From assembly GCA_023414155.1 (NCBI GenBank), contig JAEZOG010000224.1, forward strand, positions 1-6,499: a stretch of DNA of 6,499 bases, in the 5' to 3' direction. Both the position numbers and the translations under genes were made by a program. Position 1 is the stretch's first letter. Every line of letters starts with the position of its first letter. This document shows, in pieces, positions 1 to 6,113 of this stretch. Under the pieces are notes generated by a model. That model ran no database searches, was not told the DNA's origin, and saw only the letters and a list, made by a program, of their open reading frames with translations. Source of the stretch: Cyanobacteria bacterium OH_CFB_184 (lineage in GTDB: Bacteria > Cyanobacteriota > Vampirovibrionia > Gastranaerophilales > Gastranaerophilaceae).

Positions 1-76
1 CTACAATATAGGCAAAATAAAACTAAAAGTTTCCACGACTGCAATAGTATCACATATGAGATAATTTGTGAAGTTT

Positions 77-1981
77 TTATCGTTTTTTTTCAAGCTCAGC
101 AAGTCTTTGGTTGATTTTTTTTATCTGTAAAGACATATCTTTATTTTGATCCAACAGTTTTTCGTTTTGTTTTTTCAATTCAATATTTTCTTTTTTTAAT
201 TCAGAAATTACAGCTTCAATATGTGAAATTTTCGAAATAGCAGTTTGCAACTTGATATACATTTCCTTAATGGAGTTAAGCATAGCGTAAAACATTTCAT
301 CAGTGTTAACAGCCAGAGTTCCATCTTGCAACGTGTAAACTGAATTTGGGAATATCTTTTGCAATTCCTGAGCAATTATCCCGACTCTTGGGCGTTTTGT
401 CTTATCGTTTTTAAAAACGTAGTCAACAACATGAATTTTATTTATTTTTTCTATCCCTACATTATTATCACCTATGATATTTTTAAGGTTTTTATCTGAG
501 GTACCAACGACTGTTCCATTTATTGTGCCAGTAGTTGTTAAAGTACCGTTAATTTTGACTTCTTTTGTGGCAAAGTTACCCCAAATTAGTGGGTCAGGGC
601 CACCAGTAACATCTATGAATAACTCTTTTGTCTTGGCAGAAACAGTAGTAGGTCCAGCAGAGTATCCAATACAGATGTTGTAGTCTCCTACCACCTTTGA
701 ACAGGCGCCATCTCCTATTGCAGTATTAAAACTGCCGGTAGTATTATTATATAATGTAGACATGCCAACTGCTACATTTCGTGCTCCTTGATTTTTGCCT
801 GCAGCATGAACTCCAACGGCGGTATTATAGTTTCCGTGTACATTCTCTGACATAGCTCCAGTTCCTATTGCAACATTATTATGTCCATGAAGATTAGCTA
901 ACAAGCTATTTGCACCAACTGCTGTATTTGAATCACTCTGACTAATATTAAGAGACATATATCCAACTGCGACATTATTATAACTGTGACGGGCATTTAA
1001 ATTAGAAGTACCCCTAAGGCTCTGATATCCCATAGATGTGTTACAGTCACCATCATTACTATACTCCTGCGATTGAGTACCAACAGCAACATTAAAACCT
1101 GACGATATACTTCCACTACTCAGTGCAGACTGTCCTATAGCTGTGTTATTTCCACCTGTTTTATTATTCATAAGAGCACTCGAACCGATTGCTATATTAT
1201 TATCTCCCGTATCATTAGAATAAAGCGAATAAGAACCTATAGCGGTGTTCGTCTTTCCCTTAGTATTCCAGGCTAAACTATTAGCTCCAACTGCAGTATT
1301 TGAATTGCTAGTATTGCGATACAATGAAAACTTCCCAATTGCCACATTACTAGTACCGATTTGATTATAGAAAAGAGCCTCTTCACCAATTGCAACATTA
1401 TCAGATCCCGTGGTATTTATCTGCATAGCATTACTTCCGATTGCAATATTATTATTACCAGATTTATTATTGAGTAATGAATAATAACCAACTGCTGTAT
1501 TATTATACCCCGTCTCATTGGTTTTTAATGATTCATAACCGATAGCTGTATTATACTTACCGATACTATATGCGCCCACAGTAGTCGCAATTAAGGAATT
1601 TTTACCAACCGCCACATTTCCAGTCGAATCAAAAGAAATTCTACCTATTGGAGCGACGCCTGAAGCTGATTTTTGTTGAAAATCAAGTATTGAACGTTTG
1701 ATTGTATCATAAGAATTATCAGCAGGAGTTACAAGTATCAATCTACTCCCTGATGAACTATCAGGAACGGTATTATGCCCGATTATAGCCGTTTGAGAGG
1801 TTCCTAATCCATAAAAAATGTTTGAATTAGAACCTGCACCGGTAGAAACATATTTCCATATTGAATCTGAAGTGTTGTTTCTTTTCGATATTACAGGCAA
1901 TACTGCAGCAAGTATCAAACTTATTATCATTAATGTGATTAAAGCTTCTGACAGAGAAAAACCGACGTTTGTTTTTTTCAT
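77..1981 (-). CDS. Prepilin-like surface fibre protein with YadA-type head repeats and C-terminal S74 chaperone domain
   Basis: This 634-residue protein has three modules. Residues 1-34 form a type IV prepilin-like N-terminus: a short basic leader ends in Gly7, followed by Phe8 and Glu12 (the +5 Glu of pilins), a hydrophobic helix to about Ile31, then Lys-Arg. Prepilin peptidase would be expected to cut after Gly7. Residues 122-439 carry about 19 N-x-A-x-G repeats, mostly 17 residues apart, like YadA heads and phage fibre shafts. Residues 495-575 match the S74 (endosialidase-type) intramolecular chaperone: Ser495-Asp496, Leu499-Lys500-Asn501-Ile502, then GIIAQEL at 534-540. S74 domains trimerise a beta-fibre and then cut themselves off using a Ser/Lys dyad. 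Residues 575-634 are a Lys/Glu-rich coiled coil. The ATG is preceded by AAGGAG 13 nt upstream. I infer an envelope-anchored trimeric fibre or adhesin; the ligand is unknown. Annotation pipelines would likely call it a tail fiber domain-containing protein, but no phage genes are nearby. Confidence 0.85.
   Translation of the reverse strand: MKKTNVGFSLSEALITLMIISLILAAVLPVISKRNNTSDSIWKYVSTGAGSNSNIFYGLGTSQTAIIGHNTVPDSSSGSRLILVTPADNSYDTIKRSILDFQQKSASGVAPIGRISFDSTGNVAVGKNSLIATTVGAYSIGKYNTAIGYESLKTNETGYNNTAVGYYSLLNNKSGNNNIAIGSNAMQINTTGSDNVAIGEEALFYNQIGTSNVAIGKFSLYRNTSNSNTAVGANSLAWNTKGKTNTAIGSYSLYSNDTGDNNIAIGSSALMNNKTGGNNTAIGQSALSSGSISSGFNVAVGTQSQEYSNDGDCNTSMGYQSLRGTSNLNARHSYNNVAVGYMSLNISQSDSNTAVGANSLLANLHGHNNVAIGTGAMSENVHGNYNTAVGVHAAGKNQGARNVAVGMSTLYNNTTGSFNTAIGDGACSKVVGDYNICIGYSAGPTTVSAKTKELFIDVTGGPDPLIWGNFATKEVKINGTLTTTGTINGTVVGTSDKNLKNIIGDNNVGIEKINKIHVVDYVFKNDKTKRPRVGIIAQELQKIFPNSVYTLQDGTLAVNTDEMFYAMLNSIKEMYIKLQTAISKISHIEAVISELKKENIELKKQNEKLLDQNKDMSLQIKKINQRLAELEKKR
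665..1618 (-). repeat. Array of about 19 degenerate 51-bp coding repeats (17-residue NTAIG-type units)
   Basis: Within the fibre gene the pentapeptide N-[TVI]-[AS]-[VIM]-G, with one NICIG variant, recurs at residues 122, 144, 161, 178, 195, 212, 228, 245, 262, 279, 297, 314, 336, 352, 369, 386, 402, 419 and 435. The spacing is 17 residues in most cases, 16 or 18 in several, and 22 at two places (122 to 144 and 314 to 336). A typical unit reads N-T-A-I-G-x-x-S-L-x-x-N-x-T-G-x-N. At DNA level the copies differ a lot, including at silent positions: the two NTAVGANSL copies use different Ala codons. The array is therefore old and maintained as protein structure, not a recent tandem duplication. 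In YadA-like heads such motifs form the coils of a left-handed trimeric beta-roll. Confidence 0.9.
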
Positions 1982-2013
1982 AACACCTACATATCTCCTT
2001 GCAAATATGGATA

Positions 2014-2043
2014 ATTATATCATCATTTAATATAATTCCCCAA
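2014..2043 (-). promoter_or_regulatory. Possible promoter of the fibre gene
   Basis: A perfect TATAAT lies at 2014-2019 on the minus strand, in the 66-bp gap after mutS2. A poor -35 element, TTGGGG, lies at 2038-2043 with an 18-bp spacer. Transcription would start near 2007, leaving a leader of about 25 nt that holds the AAGGAG ribosome site at 1995-2000. In such AT-rich DNA a chance TATAAT is fairly likely, and co-transcription with mutS2 remains possible because no terminator hairpin was seen between them. Confidence 0.4.
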
Positions 2044-2047
2044 ATTG

Positions 2048-4450
2048 TTAATTAATATCAACAACGCTGACGCCATCGCCACCTTCAGCTGATTCGCCCG
2101 GTCTGTATTTTGCAACATAAGGAGAATGTGATAAGTAATCTCTGATAACTTGCTTTAATACCCCCGTACCATGCCCGTGCATAATATATACAGGAGACAA
2201 ATTGACCAAACTTGCTTTATCTAAAAATGAATCAACAGCATCTAAGGCTTCATCAGGATAATACCCCCTCAAATCCAATGTTTGAGACATATTATATTTT
2301 TCAATATTTAATTTAGCTTGTTTTAGAGCATATTTTTTCTGAGGTGTTTTGATTATATTTTTGTTGTAAATCGCTAATTTATCTTTTTTAACCGTGGTTT
2401 TGATCATACCCATCTGGATTTCTACTTTATTGTTTTTATCTGGGAGCTTTAATATTATTGCTTCTTGGTCTAAATTTTTGATCATTAATTTATCACCGAC
2501 TTTTGCATTTTGCCAATCTATCGGCTTATATGTTTCTAACAGCTCTTCTTCTTCAAAAGAGAATTCTTTTCTGAGTTTATTTTCAAGATTAGCAAGTTTT
2601 GCAAAACTTCTGTGCGCAACTTTTTCGCTTTTTTGTTGGCGCATATCTTTTAAAATCTCTCTTATTTCTTCTTTTGCGTTATAAATTTGAGATTCAAATT
2701 TCTTTTTATAAACGTCAATATTTTTTTTCTTACTTTTTTTCAAGTCGGTAAGTTTTTCATTTAGTTCATCTTCTAAAGTTTTTAAATTTTCTTCGCTTTG
2801 CTGAACTGATTTTGTAGTTTGTGAAAGCTGATGATGAGTTGACTGAAGCTCTTCTAGTACCTTAGCGGTAGGATCTTTTTGAGTATAATATATTTCTCTT
2901 GCAAAGCTGGCGATTTCATCATTTATACCAAGGTTTTTTGCTATCGCAATAGCGTTACTGGCTCCAGGAATTCCAATTAACAACTTATAAGTCGGAGATA
3001 AGCTCTCTAAATCGAACTCTACACTAGCATTTTTAAAACCATTTTTTGTATAAGCAAGCGACTTCAACTCACCATAGTGAGTAGTAACGATGCAAAATGC
3101 GCCTTTTTTCTGTAAATATTCAAGTATAGACTGCGCAAGAGAAGAACCTTCTGCAGGATCAGTACCTGCTGCAATTTCATCTAACAATATCAAAGTTTCA
3201 GAATCAGATTGATTAATTATAGATACAATATTGTTCATATGCGAAGAAAAAGTAGACAAGCTCTGTATTATACTTTGCTCATCTCCTATATCTGCAAAAA
3301 CTTTTTTAAACGGATAAACTCCAGCTTCATAACAAGGGATATGAAAACCTGCTTTTGCCATAAGTACGCATAAGCCTACAGTTTTTATAGTGACTGTTTT
3401 TCCGCCTGTATTTGAACCTGTTATGATTAAACAATTGTTTTCTTCATCCATTTCAAAATTATTTTCTACAATATCGTTTGTAACCCTCATCAATACAGGG
3501 TTTTTCATACCTTTTAATTCAATTTTCTTATTGTCAAAAATAGTTGGTGCGGTACCATCTATTTTGGCAGAATACTTCGCTTTTGCAAAAATGAAGTCAA
3601 TTTCAACAAGCTCTAACAATGAAGAATAAATCTCCTCATAAAAAGCGGCTATCTCATTAGAAAGTTCTCTTAAAATTCTCTCTATTTCTGATTGGATTTG
3701 AACTTCGAGCTCTCGCACTTTATTATTCAATCCGACCAGTTCTTTTGGTTCAATGAAAAAAGTCTGATTGCTGGCTGAAACATCGTGAACTATTCCTGAT
3801 ACTTTATTTTTGCACTCCGCTTTTACCTGAAAAACAGTCCTACCTTCTCTTTGAGTGTAGACAGTATCTTGCAGGTTGGAAACAAAAGTGCTGCTTGAAA
3901 GTAATCTTGATATAGTTATTTTGATGTTGTTTTTTGTATCTTTTAAAGAATTATGAAATTTCTTCAAATCTATAGAAGCTGTCTCTTTGACATTCATAGA
4001 AGCATCAAAAATATCAAAGATTTTATCTTCTAACTCTTTGTTTACAAACAAATTTTCTTTAAGCAAAGATAATTCGTAATAGTCATTAGAAAGTTTATCC
4101 AAATAATTTCTAACTAACCTTGAAGTCCTTAAAATATCTGCAATGTCATATATTTCTTGCTCAGAAAGTCTAATATGTTTTTTTGCGTCTTCTAAACTTT
4201 TTCTAACATCTTTTATATTTTCTATTGGAACTAAGTCAGCATTATCATAGGCTTTTCGAGCTTGCGTCGTCAGAGTAAGTTCATAAATTATTTTGTCTTT
4301 TTCTTCAAAAGCATCTGCACTCAAGCATCTTTCGCGGCCAAGTTCACTTATAGAGCATTCGCCAAGAAAAGCAAGAACCTTATCAAATTCTAAAACTTCT
4401 TTGTATGATTTTCTTTTATTTAAAGTATCATTCTGATTGTCTGTACTCAA
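2048..4450 (-). CDS. mutS2: MutS2 family ATPase with Smr domain
   Basis: MutS2 is a cytosolic dimeric ATPase that lacks the mismatch-recognition domain of MutS. In Bacillus it helps split collided ribosomes, and in Helicobacter and others it suppresses recombination; which role applies here cannot be read from sequence. The 800-residue length is normal for the family. Order of parts: helical core and lever (about 15-300), ATPase (about 310-530), coiled coil (about 530-635), KOW-like segment (645-695) and Smr domain (722-800). Visible motifs are Walker A GSNTGGKT (345-352), the STFSSHM signature (399-405), Walker B ILLDE (421-425) followed by AAGTDP, the H-loop TTHYGELK (456-463), and Smr LDLRG (725-729) and HGHGTG (758-763). 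Walker A has Ser where most MutS2 proteins have Pro. The start is TTG, fixed by a good ribosome site and by the lack of any early in-frame ATG. It is transcribed divergently from the orphan gene at 4579, with the fibre gene downstream. Confidence 0.97.
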   Translation of the reverse strand: MSTDNQNDTLNKRKSYKEVLEFDKVLAFLGECSISELGRERCLSADAFEEKDKIIYELTLTTQARKAYDNADLVPIENIKDVRKSLEDAKKHIRLSEQEIYDIADILRTSRLVRNYLDKLSNDYYELSLLKENLFVNKELEDKIFDIFDASMNVKETASIDLKKFHNSLKDTKNNIKITISRLLSSSTFVSNLQDTVYTQREGRTVFQVKAECKNKVSGIVHDVSASNQTFFIEPKELVGLNNKVRELEVQIQSEIERILRELSNEIAAFYEEIYSSLLELVEIDFIFAKAKYSAKIDGTAPTIFDNKKIELKGMKNPVLMRVTNDIVENNFEMDEENNCLIITGSNTGGKTVTIKTVGLCVLMAKAGFHIPCYEAGVYPFKKVFADIGDEQSIIQSLSTFSSHMNNIVSIINQSDSETLILLDEIAAGTDPAEGSSLAQSILEYLQKKGAFCIVTTHYGELKSLAYTKNGFKNASVEFDLESLSPTYKLLIGIPGASNAIAIAKNLGINDEIASFAREIYYTQKDPTAKVLEELQSTHHQLSQTTKSVQQSEENLKTLEDELNEKLTDLKKSKKKNIDVYKKKFESQIYNAKEEIREILKDMRQQKSEKVAHRSFAKLANLENKLRKEFSFEEEELLETYKPIDWQNAKVGDKLMIKNLDQEAIILKLPDKNNKVEIQMGMIKTTVKKDKLAIYNKNIIKTPQKKYALKQAKLNIEKYNMSQTLDLRGYYPDEALDAVDSFLDKASLVNLSPVYIMHGHGTGVLKQVIRDYLSHSPYVAKYRPGESAEGGDGVSVVDIN

Positions 4451-4458
4451 CGAAATAT

Positions 4459-4463
4459 CCCTT
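4459..4463 (-). promoter_or_regulatory. Ribosome binding site that supports the TTG start of mutS2
   Basis: AAGGG lies 8 nt upstream of the TTG codon at 4448-4450 on the minus strand, which is ideal spacing. There is no in-frame ATG near the start of the conserved region, so the TTG is the most credible start codon. Confidence 0.75.
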
Positions 4464-4478
4464 AATTATTATTAACTC

Positions 4479-4508
4479 ATTATATCAAACAGAAAAAATA
4501 AAAGTACA
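4479..4508 (-). promoter_or_regulatory. Likely promoter of mutS2
   Basis: A perfect TATAAT is at 4479-4484 on the minus strand. A partial -35 box, TGTACT (three of six consensus bases), is at 4503-4508 with an 18-bp spacer. Transcription would start near 4472, giving a leader of about 22 nt before the TTG that includes the AAGGG site. Its place in the divergent gap between two real genes adds weight; the weak -35 lowers certainty. Confidence 0.5.
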
Positions 4509-4578
4509 TTAGAATATACGCAAAAATATTTATGTCTGAATTTTTAAATAACAACGAGAGAAAAAGGAAGTATTTAAA

Positions 4579-4989
4579 ATGAAAGTTCAAAGTTTTGGAT
4601 CTAATATAGTTCAATTTGGAGTAAAAGTTCCTACAGAACAAGTGATCGATCTAATAAGCGGAATGAAAACAAATGAAACAAGAGATGTTTTCTGCAAACT
4701 TACTGGAGTAACCCAAGAAAAAATGCTCACATCAATGAACCGAGATATGATTGAAGTTGCACAAAAACACTGCGCTGGCAAAATAGCAGCTTTCCGTTTA
4801 GAATTCGCAAAGCTAGCAAAAATAGCAAGCGATTTAGAGATTATGAAGCATAGAGCTTTTCAACTAAATCAAGAAGGAAAAATATACAAATTAACCAACT
4901 TAATTGACGAAATAAATGCAGAAAAAGCAAATTTATTAAAAACCATGCCAGAAAGCCTTGATATACCTAAAATAAAATTACCATTTTAA
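4579..4989 (+). CDS. Small orphan protein with FG-x-KVPT-like N-terminus
   Basis: I do not recognise a characterised family in this 136-residue protein. AAGGAAG at 4564-4570 sits 8 nt before the ATG and strongly supports translation. No signal peptide or membrane helix is visible, so it is probably cytosolic or secreted by another route. The N-terminus repeats the dipeptide FG (SFG at 5-7, QFG at 12-14), followed by KVPTEQVIDLISG (16-28). Residues about 56-121 look like long amphipathic helices rich in Ala, Lys, Glu and Leu. The tail is Pro/Lys-rich (124-136). There are two cysteines, at 39 and 65. From memory, short unannotated proteins with similar FG...KVPT starts are frequent in Gastranaerophilales genomes; this is a recollection, not a search result. 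It is the only rightward gene, divergent from mutS2 and ending at a shared terminator. Confidence 0.8.
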   Translation: MKVQSFGSNIVQFGVKVPTEQVIDLISGMKTNETRDVFCKLTGVTQEKMLTSMNRDMIEVAQKHCAGKIAAFRLEFAKLAKIASDLEIMKHRAFQLNQEGKIYKLTNLIDEINAEKANLLKTMPESLDIPKIKLPF

Positions 4990-4994
4990 AAAAC

Positions 4995-5017
4995 AGGATT
5001 AGCCAAAAGCTAATCCT
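4995..5017. terminator. Bidirectional rho-independent terminator between convergent genes
   Basis: A perfect 9-bp stem (AGGATTAGC paired with GCTAATCCT) encloses a 5-nt loop. It sits 5 bp after the stop of the rightward orphan gene and 15 bp after the stop of the leftward Hsp20-like gene. Read leftward, the stem is followed by G and then six T residues, a classical terminator for the photolyase-peroxiredoxin-Hsp20 operon. Read rightward it is followed by ATTTAATTAATATATTT, a weaker, interrupted T-rich tract. Confidence 0.85.
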
Positions 5018-5032
5018 ATTTAATTAATATAT

Positions 5033-5608
5033 TTAATCTTCTATCGGCAAGGTTATTATATAATTATTGCCGCGTTTTTCGGTTTTTATATCATTTACAT
5101 CTATTTTTTGAGGCAACGAAAAACTTTGCATAAACGAAATATCCTTTTCTCCGTTTTTCATTTTTTTATCAGATTTACCTGAAATTTTTATGCTGTTAGC
5201 TGTTGCATTGAACGTTATCGCTTTTTCATCTCCATTAAAGGGTTTCAAGTCAATGATTATCTTATAGTCATCATCTTCTTGGAAAGTTTGAATTTTCACA
5301 GGATTATTGAAAAGTGGAGCAACAATAGGCGGTAATTTTTCCATATCTTTCATTAATTCATCTTGTTGTTTTATAAAACGCTCCATATCCTTATCATTCA
5401 TAATCCCTGGAGGCGGATACATTCTTGGTACGTAACGATCCATCATATTATCGAGGACAAAATATACAGCCAAAAACGCTCCAAAAAAAGTGGCTAAACT
5501 GATAACAAGGTATTTTATCCAGCATTCAGAATCTTTTTTCTCGTGCTTCGTACCGACAATTTCTACCCTGCTTTCATGTTCTTTATTTTGATCAAAGTTT
5601 TCTTCCAT
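5033..5608 (-). CDS. Membrane-anchored Hsp20/alpha-crystallin-like protein
   Basis: The protein has 191 residues. Residues 1-30 are charged and hydrophilic, 31-52 form one transmembrane helix, 61-68 are Pro-rich (PRMYPPPG), 70-92 form a Met- and charge-rich helix, and about 104-189 resemble an alpha-crystallin (Hsp20) domain. Matching features are a D-D-Y-K-I-I-I-D-L-K-P-F start strand, the I-K-I-S-G-K strand (140-145), the SFSLP motif (162-166) followed by I-D-V-N-D-I-K, and a final N-Y-I-I-T-L-P strand. Small heat-shock proteins hold unfolding proteins without ATP. Most are soluble; this one is tethered, and it ends right after the last strand, without a long tail. Basic residues before the helix suggest an inside N-terminus, placing the domain outside the cytoplasm, but this is a weak inference. 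AAGGAG lies 6 nt before the ATG. It is the last gene of the photolyase-peroxiredoxin operon, 15 nt after the peroxiredoxin. Confidence 0.85.
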   Translation of the reverse strand: MEENFDQNKEHESRVEIVGTKHEKKDSECWIKYLVISLATFFGAFLAVYFVLDNMMDRYVPRMYPPPGIMNDKDMERFIKQQDELMKDMEKLPPIVAPLFNNPVKIQTFQEDDDYKIIIDLKPFNGDEKAITFNATANSIKISGKSDKKMKNGEKDISFMQSFSLPQKIDVNDIKTEKRGNNYIITLPIED

Positions 5609-5623
5609 TGGAATCTCCTTTTG

Positions 5624-6091
5624 TTATAATTTATTTATTTCTTCAATTACCTGGTCAACGTGACCGCTGACTTTAACTTTTGGCCAAGCGTATCTTAAAA
5701 CACCTTCTTGATCTATAAGAAAAGTCGAACGAACAACGCCTAAAAATGTTTTTCCATACATCATTTTATCAGCCCAGGCTCCAAATTGTTTTAAGACTTC
5801 GTGCTCAGGATCAGATAATAGAACAAAATTTAACTCATGTTTTTTCTGAAACTTTTTATGGCTTTCTATACTGTCAGGGCTAACGCCAATAACAATAGCC
5901 TTATTTATGAGCCTGTTAAAATTATCCCTAAAGTCGCACGCTTCTTGTGTACAACCAGGAGTATCGTCTTTTGGATAAAAGTATAAAACTACATTGTGTC
6001 CTTTAAAATCAGAAAGAGAAAAAACTTCTTCATTTCCGTTTTTATCTATACCGTTCAAGGTAAAATCTTTAACTTTAGCACCTATATCCAT
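5624..6091 (-). CDS. bcp: Thioredoxin-dependent peroxiredoxin, BCP/PrxQ type
   Basis: This cytosolic thiol peroxidase of the AhpC/TSA family reduces hydrogen peroxide and organic hydroperoxides, normally with electrons from thioredoxin. Its 155 residues are typical of BCP. The active site reads YPKDDTPGCT (39-48) with peroxidatic Cys47. A second cysteine, Cys52, five residues on, matches the resolving cysteine of the E. coli-like atypical two-cysteine BCP group. Arg121 in VVRSTFLID (119-127) is the conserved active-site arginine. SLSDFKGHNVVLYFYP (25-40) is the usual thioredoxin-fold entry. The ATG has AAAGG 6 nt upstream. The gene follows the photolyase by 22 nt and precedes the Hsp20-like gene by 15 nt, with that gene's ribosome site inside the gap, so all three should share a transcript. 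Nothing is missing or truncated. Confidence 0.96.
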   Translation of the reverse strand: MDIGAKVKDFTLNGIDKNGNEEVFSLSDFKGHNVVLYFYPKDDTPGCTQEACDFRDNFNRLINKAIVIGVSPDSIESHKKFQKKHELNFVLLSDPEHEVLKQFGAWADKMMYGKTFLGVVRSTFLIDQEGVLRYAWPKVKVSGHVDQVIEEINKL

Positions 6092-6113
6092 AACTATCCT
6101 TTCGTTTTTAGAT

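Noticed and set aside
1..53. A minus-strand GTG at 51-53 opening a hydrophobic frame to the window edge
   Set aside because: There is no ribosome binding site in front of it, and 17 codons of Leu-rich sequence in AT-rich DNA are weak evidence.
2..64. A plus-strand open frame ending in TAA at 62-64, convergent with the fibre gene, that could be the tail of a protein
   Set aside because: Only 20 codons are visible, with no recognisable motif and no terminator hairpin after it. It could be chance; sequence left of the window would decide.
474..683. Plus-strand open frame of 69 codons opposite the fibre gene
   Set aside because: It is antisense to the S74 region and upstream linker and has no family resemblance; it is a shadow of the real gene.
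665..1618. CRISPR-like or intergenic tandem repeat array
   Set aside because: The period is 51 bp (17 codons), the DNA copies are strongly diverged, and the pattern is explained fully by protein repeats in an open frame.
77..1981. Phage tail fibre gene, implying a prophage
   Set aside because: The S74 and fibre repeats suggest phage, but the protein has a pilin-type membrane N-terminus, and the neighbours are housekeeping and stress genes with no phage structural genes or integrase.
2721..2728. Run of eight A residues in the mutS2 coding strand as a programmed frameshift site
   Set aside because: The run falls in a Lys-rich coiled coil, the frame continues intact into the KOW-like and Smr domains, and no alternative-frame product is apparent.
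2394..3629. Plus-strand open frames at 2394-2684 and 3390-3629 opposite mutS2
   Set aside because: They lie antisense to conserved MutS2 domains, show low-complexity Ser/Phe/Leu composition and lack ribosome sites.
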